Notes: generated by a model not told the origin, from the letters alone. 64,000 nt of DNA from Lasioglossum baleicum (GCF_051020765.1 NW_027469212.1:186001-250000), one strand, 5' to 3'; numbered from the stretch's first letter, positions 1-13,465 are shown. Numbers and translations are program-made.

Positions 1-667
1 AACGCATAACGCATATCGCATAACGCATAACGCATAACGCATAACGAATAACGCATATCGCATAACGCATAACGCATAACGCATAACGCATAACGCATAA
101 CGCATAACGCATAACGCATAACGCATAACGCATAACGCATAACGCATAACGCATAACGCATAGCCCATAACGCATAACGCACAACGCACAACGCACAACG
201 CATAACGCATAACGCATATCGCATAACGCATAACGCATAACGCATAACGAATAACGCATATCGCATAACGCATAACGCATAACGCATAACGCATAACGCA
301 CAACGCACAACGCACAACGCATAACGCATAACGCATAACGCATAATGCATAACGCATAACGCATAACGCATAACGCATAACGCATAACGCATAACGCATA
401 ACGCATAACGCATAACGCATAACGCATAACGCATAACGCATAACGCATAACGCATAACGCATAACGCATAACGCATAACGCATAACGCATAACGCATAAC
501 GCATAACGCATAACGCATAACGCATAACACATAACGCATAACGCATAACGCATAACGCATAACGCATAACGCATAACGCATAACGCATAACGCATAACGC
601 ATAACGCATAACGCATAACGCATAACGCATAACGCATAACGCATAACGCATAACGCATAACGCATAA
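1..667. repeat. Left-edge block: U0 array with two CGCATAT/CGAATAA clusters
   Basis: The block is mostly U0. CGCATAT at 10-16 and 52-58 brackets CGAATAA at 45-51. The same cluster returns with CGCATAT at 213-219, CGAATAA at 248-254 and CGCATAT at 255-261. P lies at 157-170 and V1 triplets at 178-198 and 297-317. From 318 to 667 it is nearly pure U0 with one CACATAA near 529. The CGCATAT/CGAATAA clusters ally this edge with the 3.06-9.1 kb domain. No gene. Confidence 0.85.
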
Positions 668-1290
668 CGCTTAACGCATAACGCATAATGCAAAAGTCAT
701 AACGCATAACGCATAACGCATAACGCATAGCCCATAACGCATAACGCATAACGCATAACGCATAACGCATAACGCATAACGCATAACGCATAACGCATAA
801 CGCATAACGCATAACGCAGGACGCACAACGCACAACGCACAACGCACAACGCACAACGCATAACGCATAACGCATAACGCATAACGCATAACGCATAACG
901 CATAACGCATAACGCATAATGCAAAAGTCATAACGCATAACGCATAACGCATAACGCATAGCCCATAACGCATAACACGTAGCGCATATCGCATAATGCA
1001 TAACGCATAACGCATAACGCATCACCCATAACGCAGAACGCATAACGCATAACGCATAACGCATAACGCATAACGCATAACGCATAACGCATAACGCATA
1101 ACGCATAACGCATAACGAACAACGCACAACGCACAACGCACAACGCACAACGCACAACGCACAACGCACAACGCACAACGCACAACGCACAACGCACAAC
1201 GCACAACGCACAACGCACAACGCACAACGCACAACGCACAACGCATAACGCATAACGCACAACGCATAACGCATAACGCATAACGCATAA
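668..1290. repeat. K/P/S module, copy 1 of a ~0.62 kb tandem pair
   Basis: Order: CGCTTAA (668-674), K (689-702), P, a CGCAGGA unit with five V1, K (920-933), P (955-968), S (976-982), CGCATAT, TGCATAA, T (1018-1031), CGCAGAA, U0, CGAACAA (1116-1122), then 17 V1 (1123-1241). The next module starts with the same CGCTTAA at 1291, 623 bp on. K, S and T are each offset by exactly 616 bp between the two copies, so this is a direct tandem duplication, with a one-unit length difference near its start. A further copy lies at 9426. Confidence 0.85.
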
Positions 1291-1820
1291 CGCTTAACGC
1301 ATAACGCATAATGCAAAAGTCATAACGCATAACGCATAACGCATAACGCATAGCCCATAACGCATAACGCATAACGCATAACGCATAACGCATAACGCAT
1401 AACGCATAACGCATAACGCATAACGCATAACGCAGGACGCACAACGCACAACGCACAACGCACAACGCACAACGCATAACGCATAACGCATAACGCATAA
1501 CGCATAACGCATAACGCATAACGCATAACGCATAATGCAAAAGTCATAACGCATAACGCATAACGCATAACGCATAGCCCATAACGCATAACACGTAGCG
1601 CATATCGCATAATGCATAACGCATAACGCATAACGCATCACCCATAACGCAGAACGCATAACGCATAACGCATAACGCATAACGCATAACGCATAACGCA
1701 TAACGCATAACGCATAACGCATAACGAACAACGCACAACGCACAACGCACAACGAACAACGCACAACGCACAACGCACAACGCACAACGCATAACGCATA
1801 ACGCATAACGCATAATGCAT
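1291..1820. repeat. K/P/S module, copy 2 of the tandem pair
   Basis: It begins with CGCTTAA (1291-1297) and K (1312-1325), and repeats copy 1 through S (1592-1598) and T (1634-1647). After T it differs: four units around CGAACAA replace the 17-unit V1 run, followed by TGCATAA near 1814 and a return to U0. That ending (V1, CGAACAA, V1, U0, TGCATAA) is the standard one after most S blocks elsewhere in the window. Confidence 0.8.
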
Positions 1821-3060
1821 AACGCATAACGCATAACGCATAACGCATAACGCATAACGCATAACGCATAACGCATAACGCATAACGCATAACGCATAAC
1901 GCATAACGCATAACGCATAACGCATAACGCATAACGCATAACGCATAACGCATAACGCATAACGCATAACGCATAACGCATAACGCATAACGCATAACGC
2001 ATAACGCATAACGCATAACGCATAACGCATAACGCATAACGCACAACGCATAACGCATAACGCATAACGCATAACGCAAAAGTCATAACGCATAACGCAT
2101 AACGCATAACGCATAACGCATAACGCATAACGCATAACGCATAACGCATAACGCATAACGCATAACGCATAACGCATAACGCATAACGCATAACGCATAA
2201 CGCATAACGCATAACGCATAACGCATAACGCATAACGCATAACGCATAACGCATAACGCATAACGCATAACGCATAACGCATAACGCATAACGCATAACG
2301 CATAACGCATAACGCATAACGCATAACGCATAACGCATAACGCATAACGCATAACGCATAACGCATAACGCATAACGCATAACGCATTACGCATAACGCA
2401 AAACCCATAACGCCTAACGCATAACGCACAACGCATGACGCATAACGCATAACGCATAACGCATAACGCATAACACATAACGCATAACGCATAACGCATA
2501 ACGCATAACGCATAACGCATAACGCATAACGCATAACGCATAACGCATAACGCATAACGCATAACGCATAACGCATAACGCATAACGCATAACGCATAAC
2601 GCATAACGCATAACGCATAACGCATAACGCATAACGCATAACGCATAACGCATAACGCATAACGCATAACGCATAACGCATAACGCATAACGCATAACGC
2701 ATAACGCATAACGCATAACGCATAACGCATAACGCATAACGCATAACGCATAACGCATAACGCATAACCCATAACGCATAACGCATAACGCATAACCCAT
2801 AACGCATAACGCATAACGCATAACGCATAACGCATAACGCATAACGCATAACGCATAACGCATAACGCATAACGCATAACGCATAACGCATAACGCATAA
2901 CGCATAACGCATAACGCATAACGCATAACGCATAACGCATAACGCATAACGCATAACGCATAACGCATAACGCATAACGCATAACGCATAACGCATAACG
3001 CATAACGCATAACGCATAACGCATAACGCATAACGCATAACGCATAACGCATAACGCATA
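1821..3060. repeat. Mostly canonical U0 block with the first K'-M module
   Basis: Long U0 runs are broken by one V1 near 2040, K' at 2075-2088, the eight-unit M motif at 2383-2438, a CACATAA near 2475, and two CCCATAA near 2768 and 2796. The same landmarks recur in order at 10.9-11.57 kb, with U0 runs differing only by whole units. Nothing gene-like. Confidence 0.85.
2075..2438. repeat. K'-M module family, copy 1 of 7
   Basis: K' is followed by 22-43 U0 and then M. M is, in order, CGCATTA, U0, CGCAAAA, CCCATAA, CGCCTAA, U0, CGCACAA and CGCATGA. M copies start at 2383, 11169, 12261, 14152, 15629, 48900 and 58666, each 56 bp and identical by eye. Six have an intact K' upstream (starts 2075, 10903, 12086, 13991, 15440, 58491). 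The seventh (48.7 kb) has a damaged K'. A shared eight-unit string in one order implies descent from one ancestor, not recurrent mutation. Confidence 0.85.
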
Positions 3061-3362
3061 ACGCATAACGCATAACGCATAACGAATAACGCATACCGCA
3101 TAACGCATAACGCATAACGCATAACGCATAACGCATAACGCATAACGCATAACGCATAACGCATATCGCATAACGCATAACGCATAACGCATAACGAATA
3201 ACGCATATCGCATAACGCATAACGCATAACGCATAACGCATAACGCATAACGCATAACGCATAACGCATAACGCATAACGCATAACGCATAACGCATAAC
3301 GCATAGCGCATAACGCATTACGCATAACGCATAACGCATAACGCATAACGTATAACACATAA

Positions 3363-3467
3363 CGAATAACGCATACCGCATAGCGCATAACGCATAACGC
3401 TTAACGATTAACGCATAACGCATAACGCATATCGCATAACGCTTAACGCATTACGCATAACGCGTAA
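3363..3467. repeat. G block copy 1
   Basis: Fifteen units open with CGAATAA, CGCATAC and CGCATAG. After U0 come CGCTTAA and CGATTAA. After more U0 come CGCATAT, CGCTTAA, CGCATTA and V2. CGATTAA is private to this block family. The CGCATAG-CTCATAA pair follows at 3545. Confidence 0.8.
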
Positions 3468-4272
3468 CGCATAACGCATAACGCATAACGCATAACGCAT
3501 AACGCGTAACGCGTAACGCATAACGCATAACGCATAACGCGTAACGCATAGCTCATAACGCATAACGCATAACGCATAACGCATAACGCGTAACGCATAA
3601 CGCATAACGCATAACGCATAACGCATAACGCATAACGCGTAACGCATAACGCATAACGCATAACGCATAACGCATAACGCATAACGAATAACGCATAACG
3701 CATAACGCATAACGCATAACGCATAACGCATAACGCATAACGCATAACGCATAACGCATAACGCATAACGCATAACGCATAACGCATAACGCATAACGCA
3801 TAACGCATAACGCATAACGCATAACGCATAACGCATAACGCATAACGCATAACGCATAACGCATAACGCATAACGCATAACGCATAACGCATAACGCATA
3901 ACGCATAACGCATAACGCATAACGCATAACGCATAACGCATAACGCATAACGCATAACGCATAACGCATAACGCATAACGCATAACGCATAACGCATAAC
4001 GCATAACGCATAACGCATAACGCATAACGCATAACGCATAACGCATAACGCATAACGCATAACGCATAACGCATAACGCATAACGCATAACGCATAACGC
4101 ATAACGCATAACGCATAACGCATAACGCATAACGCATAACGCATAACGCATAACGCATAACACATAACGCATAACGCATAACGCATAACGCATAACGCAT
4201 AACGCATAACGCATAACGCATATCGCATAACGCATAACGCATAACGCATAACGCATAACGAATAACGCATAT

Positions 4273-4280
4273 CGGCATAA
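4273..4280. repeat. Eight-base unit (extra G) that shifts the heptamer phase
   Basis: CGGCATAA follows a CGCATAT unit at 4266-4272, adding one G. It is the only phase break between base 1 and 13,296. It explains why duplicated landmarks at 671 and 9429 are offset by 8,758, one more than a multiple of seven. Confidence 0.9.
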
Positions 4281-4357
4281 CGCATAACGCATAACGCATA
4301 ACGCATAACGCATTACGCATAACGCATAACGCATAACGCATAACGCATAACGCATAA

Positions 4358-4469
4358 CGAATAACGCATACCGCATAGCGCATAACGCATAACGCTTAAC
4401 GATTAACGCATGACGCATAACGCATATCGCATAACGCTTAACGCATTACGCATAACGCATAACGCGTAA
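4358..4469. repeat. G block copy 2
   Basis: Same unit order as the block at 3363, with one extra unit and a CGCATGA after CGATTAA. It starts 995 bp after copy 1. That is not a multiple of seven, as expected because the eight-base unit at 4273 lies between them. Confidence 0.8.
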
Positions 4470-6065
4470 CGCATAACGCATAACGCATAACGCATAACGC
4501 GTAACGCGTAACGCATAACGCATAACGCATAACGCGTAACGCATAGCTCATAACGCATAACGCATAACGCATAACGCATAACGCATAACGCATAACGCAT
4601 AACGCATAACGCATAACGCATAACGCATAACGCATAACGCATAACGCATAACGCATAACGCATAACGCATAACGCATAACGCATAACGCATAACGCATAA
4701 CGCATAACGCATAACGCATACAGCATAACGCATAACGCATAACGCATAACGCATAACGCATAACGCATAACGCATAACGCATAACGCATAACGCGTAACG
4801 CGTAACGCATAACGCATAACGCATAACGCATAACGCATAACGCATAACGCATAACGCATAACGCATAACGAATAACGCATAACGCATAACGCATAACGCA
4901 TAACGCATAACGCATAACGCATAACGCATAACGCATAACGCATAACGCATAACGCATAACGCATAACGCATAACGCATAACGCATAACGCATAACGCATA
5001 ACGCATAACGCATAACGCATAACGCATAACGCATAACGCATAACGCATAACGCATAAAGCATAACGCATAACGCATAACGCATAACGCATAACGCATAAC
5101 GCATAACGCATAACGCATAACGCACAACGCACAACGCACAACGCACAACGCACAACGCACAACGCATAACGCATAACGCATACAGCATAACGCATAACGC
5201 ATAACGCATAACGCATAACGCATAACGCATAACGCATAACGCATAACGCATAACGCATAACGCATAACGCATAACGCATAACGCATAACGCATAACGCAT
5301 AACGCATAACGCATAACGCATAACGCATAACGCATAACGCATAACGCATAACGCATAACGCATAACGCATAACGCATAACGCATAACGCATAACGCATAA
5401 CGCATAACGCATAACGCATAACGCATAACGCATAACGCATAACGCATAACGCATAACGCATAACGCATAACGCATAACGCATAACGCATAACGCATAACG
5501 CATAACGCATAACGCATAACGCATAACGCATAACGCATAACGCATAACGCATACAGCATAACGCATAACGCATAACGCATAACGCATAACGCATAACGCA
5601 TAACGCATAACGCATAACGCATAACGCGTAACGCGTAACGCATAACGCATAACGCATAACGCATAACGCATAACGCATAACGCATAACGCATAACGCATA
5701 ACGCATAACGCATAACGCATAACGCATAACGCATAACGCATAACGCATAGCCCATAACGCATAACGCACAACGCACAACGCACAACGCACAACGCACAAC
5801 GCACAACGCAGAACGCATAACGCATAACGCATAACGCATAACGCATAACGCATAACGCATAACGCATAACGCATAACGCATAACGCATAACACATAACGC
5901 ATAACGCATAACGCATAACGCATAACGCATAACGCATAACGCATAACGCATAACGCATATCGCATAACGCATAACGCATAACGCATAACGAATAACGCAT
6001 ATCGCATAACGCATAACGCATAACGCATAACGCATAACGCATAACGCATAACGCATAACGCATAA

Positions 6066-6107
6066 CGCGTAACGCGTAACGCGTAACGCGTAACGCGTAA
6101 CGCGTAA
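6066..6107. repeat. Six consecutive CGCGTAA units (V2 run)
   Basis: This is the longest V2 run seen. Each unit holds two CpGs, and consecutive units give an ACGCGT palindrome (MluI site) every 7 bp. Shorter V2 runs lie in 3.4-8.5 kb and in outlying patches at 30044-30057, 31787-31807, 31892-31912 and 39487-39507. Confidence 0.88.
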
Positions 6108-6184
6108 CGCATAACGCATAACGCATAACGCATAACGCATTACGCATAACGCATAACGCATAACGCATAACGCATAACGCATAA

Positions 6185-6324
6185 CGAATAACGCATACCG
6201 CATAGCGCATAACGCATAACGCTTAACGATTAACGCATAACGCATAACGCATATCGCATAACGCTTAACGCATTACGCATAACGCGTAACGCATAACGCT
6301 TAACGCATTACGCATAACGCGTAA
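6185..6324. repeat. G block copy 3, with doubled tail
   Basis: Same order as at 3363 and 4358. The closing group (CGCTTAA, CGCATTA, U0, V2) is present twice in tandem, the second ending at 6324. This is a small local duplication inside a module. Confidence 0.8.
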
Positions 6325-7549
6325 CGCATAACGCATAACGCATAACGCATAACGCATAACGCGTAACGCATAGCTCATAACGCATAACGCATAACGCATA
6401 ACGCATAACGCATAACGCGTAACGCATAACGCATAACGCATAACGCATAACGCATAACGAATAACGCATAACGCATAACGCATAACGCATAACGCATAAC
6501 GCATAACGCATAACGCATAACGCATAACGCATAACGCATAACGCATAACGCATAACGCGTAACGCATAACGCATAACGCGTAACGCGTAACGCGTAACGC
6601 ATAACGCATAACGCATAACGCATAACGCATAACGCATAACGCATAACGCATAACGCATAACGCATAACGCATAACGCATAACGCATAACGCATAACGCAT
6701 AACGCATAACGCATAGCTCATAACGCATAACGCATAACGCATAACGAATAACGCATAACGCATAACGCATAACGCATAACGCATAACGCATAACGCATAA
6801 CGCATAACGCATAACGCATAACGCATAACGCATAACGCATAACGCATAACGCATAACGCATAACGCATAACGCATAACGCATAACGCATAACGCATAACG
6901 CATAACGCATAACGCATAACGCATAACGCATAACGCATAACGCATAACGCATAACGCATAACGCATAACGCATAACGCATAACGCATAACGCATAACGCA
7001 TAACGCATAACGCATAACGCATAGCCCATAACGCATAACGCACAACGCACAACGCACAACGCACAACGCACAACGCACAACGCACAACGCACAACGCATA
7101 ACGCATAACGCATAACGCATAACGCATAACGCATAACGCATAACGCATAACGCATAACGCATAACGCATAACGCATAACGCATAACGCATAACGCATAAC
7201 GCATATCGCATAACGCATAACGCATAACGCATAACGAATAACGCATATCGCATAACGCATAACGCATAACGCATAACGCATAACGCATAACGCATAACGC
7301 ATAACGCATAACGCATAACGCATAACGCATAACGCATAACGCATAACGCATAGCCCATAACGCATAACGCACAACGCACAACGCACAACGCACAACGCAC
7401 AACGCACAACGCAGAACGCATAACGCATAACGCATAACGCATAACGCATAACGCATAACGCATAACGCATAACGCATAACGCATAACGCATAACGCATAA
7501 CGCATAACGCATAACGCATAACGCATAACGCATAACGCATAACGCATAA

Positions 7550-8767
7550 CGCATATCGCATAACGCATAACGCATAACGCATAACGAATAACGCATATCG
7601 CATAACGCATAACGCATAACGCATAACGCATAACGCACAACGCACAACGCACAACGCATAACGCATAACGCATAACGCATAACGCATAACGCATAACGCA
7701 TAACGCATAACGCATAACGCATAACGCATAACGCATAACGCATAACGCATAACGCATAACGCATAACGCATAACGCATAACGCATAACGCATAACGCATA
7801 ACGCATAACGCATAACGCATAACGCATAACGCATAACGCATAACGCATAACGCATAACGCATAACGCATAACGCATAACGCATAACACATAACGCATAAC
7901 GCATAACGCATAACGCATAACGCATAACGCATAACGCATAACGCATAACGCATAACGCATAACGCATAACGCATAACGCATAACGCATAACGCATAACGC
8001 ATAACGCATAACGCATAACGCATAACGCATAACGCATAACGCTTAACGCATAACGCATAACGCATAACGCATAACGCATAACGCATAACGCATAACGCAT
8101 AACGCATAACGCATAACGCATAACGCATAACGCATAACGCATAACGCATAACGCATAACGCATAACGCATAACGCATAACGCATAACGCATAACGCATAA
8201 CGCATAACGCATAACGCTTAACGCATAACGCATAATGCAAAAGTCATAACGCATAACGCATAACGCATAACGCATAACGCATAGCCCATAACGCATAACG
8301 CATAACGCATAACGCATAACGCATAACGCATAACGCATAACGCATAACGCATAACGCATAACGCAGGACGCACAACGCACAACGCACAACGCACAACGCA
8401 CAACGCATAACGCATAACGCATAACGCATAACGCATAACGCATAACGCATAACGCATAACGCATAACGCGTAACGCGTAACGCATAACGCATAACGCATA
8501 ACGCATAACGCATAACGCATAACGCATAACGCATAACGCATAACGAATAACGCATAACGCATAACGCATAACGCATAACGCATAACGCATAACGCATAAC
8601 GCATAACGCATAACGCATAACGCATAACGCATAACGCATAACGCATAACGCATAACGCATAACGCATAACGCATAACGCATAACGCATAACGCATAACGC
8701 ATAACGCATAACGCATAACGCATAACGCATAACGCATAACGCATAACGCATAACGCATAACGCATAA
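7550..8767. repeat. ~1.21 kb tandem duplication, left copy
   Basis: Landmarks: CGCATAT 7550, CGAATAA 7585, V1 triplet 7634-7654, CACATAA 7886, CGCTTAA near 8040 and 8215, K, P and CGCAGGA with five V1 near 8365. The right copy has them displaced by 1,218 bp (first three) and 1,211 bp (next three), i.e. 174 then 173 units. V2 doublets near 8470 and plain U0 fill the remainder. Confidence 0.82.
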
Positions 8768-9425
8768 CGCATATCGCATAACGCATAACGCATAACGCAT
8801 AACGAATAACGCATATCGCATAACGCATAACGCATAACGCATAACGCATAACGCACAACGCACAACGCACAACGCATAACGCATAACGCATAACGCATAA
8901 CGCATAACGCATAACGCATAACGCATAACGCATAACGCATAACGCATAACGCATAACGCATAACGCATAACGCATAACGCATAACGCATAACGCATAACG
9001 CATAACGCATAACGCATAACGCATAACGCATAACGCATAACGCATAACGCATAACGCATAACGCATAACGCATAACGCATAACGCATAACGCATAACACA
9101 TAACGCATAACGCATAACGCATAACGCATAACGCATAACGCATAACGCATAACGCATAACGCATAACGCATAACGCATAACGCATAACGCATAACGCATA
9201 ACGCATAACGCATAACGCATAACGCATAACGCATAACGCATAACGCATAACGCTTAACGCATAACGCATAACGCATAACGCATAACGCATAACGCATAAC
9301 GCATAACGCATAACGCATAACGCATAACGCATAACGCATAACGCATAACGCATAACGCATAACGCATAACGCATAACGCATAACGCATAACGCATAACGC
9401 ATAACGCATAACGCATAACGCATAA
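8768..9425. repeat. ~1.21 kb tandem duplication, right copy (first part)
   Basis: CGCATAT 8768, CGAATAA 8803, V1 triplet from 8852, CACATAA 9097 and CGCTTAA at 9251 repeat the left copy in order. The homology continues across 9426 into the next module (K, P, CGCAGGA with five V1). The duplication boundary and the module boundary therefore do not coincide. Confidence 0.8.
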
Positions 9426-10083
9426 CGCTTAACGCATAACGCATAATGCAAAAGTCATAACGCATAACGCATAACGCATAACGCATAGCCCATAACGCAT
9501 AACGCATAACGCATAACGCATAACGCATAACGCATAACGCATAACGCATAACGCATAACGCATAACGCATAACGCAGGACGCACAACGCACAACGCACAA
9601 CGCACAACGCACAACGCATAACGCATAACGCATAACGCATAACGCATAACGCATAACGCATAACGCATAACGCATAATGCAAAAGTCATAACGCATAACG
9701 CATAACGCATAACGCATAGCCCATAACGCATAACACGTAGCGCATATCGCATAATGCATAACGCATAACGCATAACGCATCACCCATAACGCAGAACGCA
9801 TAACGCATAACGCATAACGCATAACGCATAACGCATAACGCATAACGCATAACGCATAACGCATAACGCATAACGAACAACGCACAACGCACAACGCACA
9901 ACGCACAACGCACAACGCACAACGCACAACGCACAACGCACAACGCACAACGCACAACGCACAACGCACAACGCACAACGCACAACGCACAACGCACAAC
10001 GCACAACGCACAACGCACAACGCACAACGCACAACGCATAACGCATAACGCACAACGCATAACGCATAACGCATAACGCATAA
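9426..10083. repeat. K/P/S module, second locus copy (of 668-1290)
   Basis: Starts with CGCTTAA (9426-9432). The two K, the P and the S (9734-9740) match 668-1290 at an offset of 8,758. The V1 run after CGAACAA (9874-9880) is 22 units (9881-10034) against 17 in the first locus, five units or 35 bp longer. The offset downstream rises by exactly 35 bp, to 8,793. Confidence 0.85.
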
Positions 10084-12050
10084 CGCTTAACGCATAACGC
10101 ATAATGCAAAAGTCATAACGCATAACGCATAACGCATAACGCATAGCCCATAACGCATAACGCATAACGCATAACGCATAACGCATAACGCATAACGCAT
10201 AACGCATAACGCATAACGCATAACGCATAACGCATAACGCAGGACGCACAACGCACAACGCACAACGCACAACGCACAACGCATAACGCATAACGCATAA
10301 CGCATAACGCATAACGCATAACGCATAACGCATAACGCATAATGCAAAAGTCATAACGCATAACGCATAACGCATAACGCATAGCCCATAACGCATAACA
10401 CGTAGCGCATATCGCATAATGCATAACGCATAACGCATAACGCATCACCCATAACGCAGAACGCATAACGCATAACGCATAACGCATAACGCATAACGCA
10501 TAACGCATAACGCATAACGCATAACGCATAACGCATAACGAACAACGCACAACGCACAACGCACAACGAACAACGCACAACGCACAACGCACAACGCACA
10601 ACGCATAACGCATAACGCATAACGCATAATGCATAACGCATAACGCATAACGCATAACGCATAACGCATAACGCATAACGCATAACGCATAACGCATAAC
10701 GCATAACGCATAACGCATAACGCATAACGCATAACGCATAACGCATAACGCATAACGCATAACGCATAACGCATAACGCATAACGCATAACGCATAACGC
10801 ATAACGCATAACGCATAACGCATAACGCATAACGCATAACGCATAACGCATAACGCATAACGCATAACGCACAACGCATAACGCATAACGCATAACGCAT
10901 AACGCAAAAGTCATAACGCATAACGCATAACGCATAACGCATAACGCATAACGCATAACGCATAACGCATAACGCATAACGCATAACGCATAACGCATAA
11001 CGCATAACGCATAACGCATAACGCATAACGCATAACGCATAACGCATAACGCATAACGCATAACGCATAACGCATAACGCATAACGCATAACGCATAACG
11101 CATAACGCATAACGCATAACGCATAACGCATAACGCATAACGCATAACGCATAACGCATAACGCATAACGCATTACGCATAACGCAAAACCCATAACGCC
11201 TAACGCATAACGCACAACGCATGACGCATAACGCATAACGCATAACGCATAACGCATAACACATAACGCATAACGCATAACGCATAACGCATAACGCATA
11301 ACGCATAACGCATAACGCATAACGCATAACGCATAACGCATAACGCATAACGCATAACGCATAACGCATAACGCATAACGCATAACGCATAACGCATAAC
11401 GCATAACGCATAACGCATAACGCATAACGCATAACGCATAACGCATAACGCATAACGCATAACGCATAACGCATAACGCATAACGCATAACGCATAACGC
11501 ATAACGCATAACGCATAACGCATAACGCATAACCCATAACGCATAACGCATAACGCATAACCCATAACGCATAACGCATAACGCATAACGCATAACGCAT
11601 AACGCATAACGCATAACGCATAACGCATAACGCATAACGCATAACGCATAACGCATAACGCATAACGCATAACGCATAACGCATAACGCATAACGCATAA
11701 CGCATAACGCATAACGCATAACGCATAACGCATAACGCATAACGCATAACGCATAACGCATAACGCATAACGCATAACGCATAACGCATAACGCATAACG
11801 CATAACGCATAACGCATAACGCATAACGCATAACGCATAACGCATAACGCATAACGCATAACGCATAACGCATAACGCATAACGCATAACGCATAACGCA
11901 TAACGCATAACGCATAACGCATAACGCATAACGCATAACGCATAACGCATAACGCATAACGCATAACGCATAACGCATAACGCATAACGCATAACGCATA
12001 ACGCATAACGCATAACGCATAACGCATAACGCATAACGCATAACGCATAA
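10084..12050. repeat. Second locus copy of 1291-~3060
   Basis: CGCTTAA 10084, S 10399, K' 10903-10916, M 11169-11224 and CCCATAA near 11533 and 11561 reproduce the order seen from 1291. Offsets are 8,793, 8,807, 8,828 and 8,786, and differ only by multiples of seven. Canonical U0 runs unbroken at 11568-12050 (69 units). The two loci part company after the second CCCATAA: the first goes on to CGAATAA at ~3083, this one to V1 and another K'-M. Confidence 0.82.
10903..11224. repeat. K'-M module, copy 2
   Basis: K' at 10903-10916, 36 U0, then M at 11169-11224. A V1 stands four U0 before K', a conserved spacing in this family. Confidence 0.85.
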
Positions 12051-12085
12051 CGCACAACGCATAACGCATAACGCATAACGCATAA

Positions 12086-12316
12086 CGCAAAAGTCATAAC
12101 GCATAACGCATAACGCATAACGCATAACGCATAACGCATAACGCATAACGCATAACGCATAACGCATAACGCATAACGCATAACGCATAACGCATAACGC
12201 ATAACGCATAACGCATAACGCATAACGCATAACGCATAACGCATAACGCATAACGCATAACGCATTACGCATAACGCAAAACCCATAACGCCTAACGCAT
12301 AACGCACAACGCATGA
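12086..12316. repeat. K'-M module, copy 3
   Basis: K' at 12086-12099 and M at 12261-12316. M lies 1,092 bp (156 units) after the previous M. Confidence 0.85.
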
Positions 12317-12897
12317 CGCATAACGCATAACGCATAACGCATAACGCATAACGCATAACGCATAACGCATAACGCATAACGCATAACGCATAACGCATAA
12401 CGCATAACGCATAACGCATAACGCATAACGCATAACGCATAACGCATAACGCATAACGCATAACGCATAACGCATAACGCATAACGCATAACGCATAACG
12501 CATAACGCATAACGCATAACGCATAACGCATAACGCATAACGGATAACGCATAACGCATAACGCATAACGCATAACGCATAACGCATAACGCATAACGCA
12601 TAACGCATAACGCATAACGCATAACGCATAACGCATAACGCATAACGCATAACCCATAACGCATAACGCATAACGCATAACGCATAACGCATAACGCATA
12701 ACGCATAACGCATAACGCATAACGCATAACGCATAACGCATAACGCATAACGCATAACGCATAACGCATAACGCATAACGCATAACGCATAACGCATAAC
12801 GCATAACGCATAACGCATAACGCATAACGCATAACGCACAACGCACAACGCACAACGCACAACGCACAACGCACAACGCACAACGCACAACGCACAA

Positions 12898-12932
12898 CGC
12901 ACGACGCACGACGCACGACGCACGACGCACGA
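12898..12932. repeat. Five consecutive CGCACGA units (V3 run)
   Basis: A V1 run from about 12836 passes into five V3 units, each with two CpGs, then back to U0. Elsewhere V3 occurs mostly as pairs closing V1 runs (e.g. 14593-14606, 41580-41593). The pentamer looks like a local expansion of that pair. Confidence 0.85.
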
Positions 12933-13156
12933 CGCATAACGCATAACGCATAACGCATAACGCATAACGCATAACGCATAACGCATAACGCATAACGCAT
13001 AACGCATAACGCACAACGCACAACGCACAACGCATAACGCATAACGCATAACGCATAACGCATAACGCATAACGCATAGCCCATAACGCATAACGCATAA
13101 CGCATAATGCATAACGCATAACGCATAACGCATAACGCATAACGCATAACGCATAA

Positions 13157-13465
13157 CGCAGGACGCACAACGCACAACGCACAACGCACAACGCACAACG
13201 CACAACGCACAACGCACAACGCACAACGCACAACGGACAACGCACAACGCACAACGCACAACGCACAACGCACAACGCACAACGCACAACGCACAACGCT
13301 GTAACGCATAACGCATAACGCATAACGCATAACGCATAACGCATAATGCAAAAGTCATAACGCATAACGCATAACGCATAACGCATAGCCCATAACGCAT
13401 AACACGTAGCGCATATCGCATAATGCATAACGCATAACGCATAACGCATCACCCATAACGCAGAA
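13157..13465. repeat. X module, copy 1 of 8
   Basis: X is defined as CGCAGGA, a V1 run, one CGGACAA, more V1, U0, K, U0, P, U0, S, CGCATAT, U0, TGCATAA, U0, T and CGCAGAA. It is usually preceded by a V1 triplet, P and TGCATAA. Here CGCAGGA is at 13157, CGGACAA at 13234 and S at 13403. An eight-base unit (CGCTGTAA, 13297-13304) adds one base. Confidence 0.82.

Larger units (their letters stand above)
3061..7549. repeat. Variant-rich left 'dialect' domain (V2, CGAATAA, CGCATAT, CGCATAC)
   Basis: This 4.5 kb domain uses units that are rare elsewhere: CGCGTAA (V2) singly and in runs; CGAATAA paired with CGCATAT (clusters near 3163-3212, 4218-4272, 5955-6005, 7202-7252); CGCATAG-CTCATAA (3545, 4540, 6367, 6710); CGCATAC-AGCATAA (4715, 5177, 5548). 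V1 appears in short runs, e.g. six units at 5121-5162 and eight at 7039-7094. Perfect U0 at 3692-4160 is 67 units. Three near-copies of a 105-140 bp block structure the domain. Confidence 0.85.

Noticed and set aside
689..702. Octamer-type (ATGCAAAT) or other transcription factor site in K
   Set aside because: K gives ATGCAAAA, one mismatch from the octamer, on the background of a unit that already contains GCATAA. A match this short in a 64 kb repeat is not evidence of binding.
6066..6107. V2 run as a replication origin or palindrome cluster
   Set aside because: ACGCGT palindromes are six bases only and follow from the unit; no AT-rich unwinding element or other origin feature is nearby.
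3363..6324. G blocks as transposon ends or target-site duplications
   Set aside because: They have no inverted termini, no internal unique sequence and no coding capacity, and keep the heptamer register. They are modules of the satellite.
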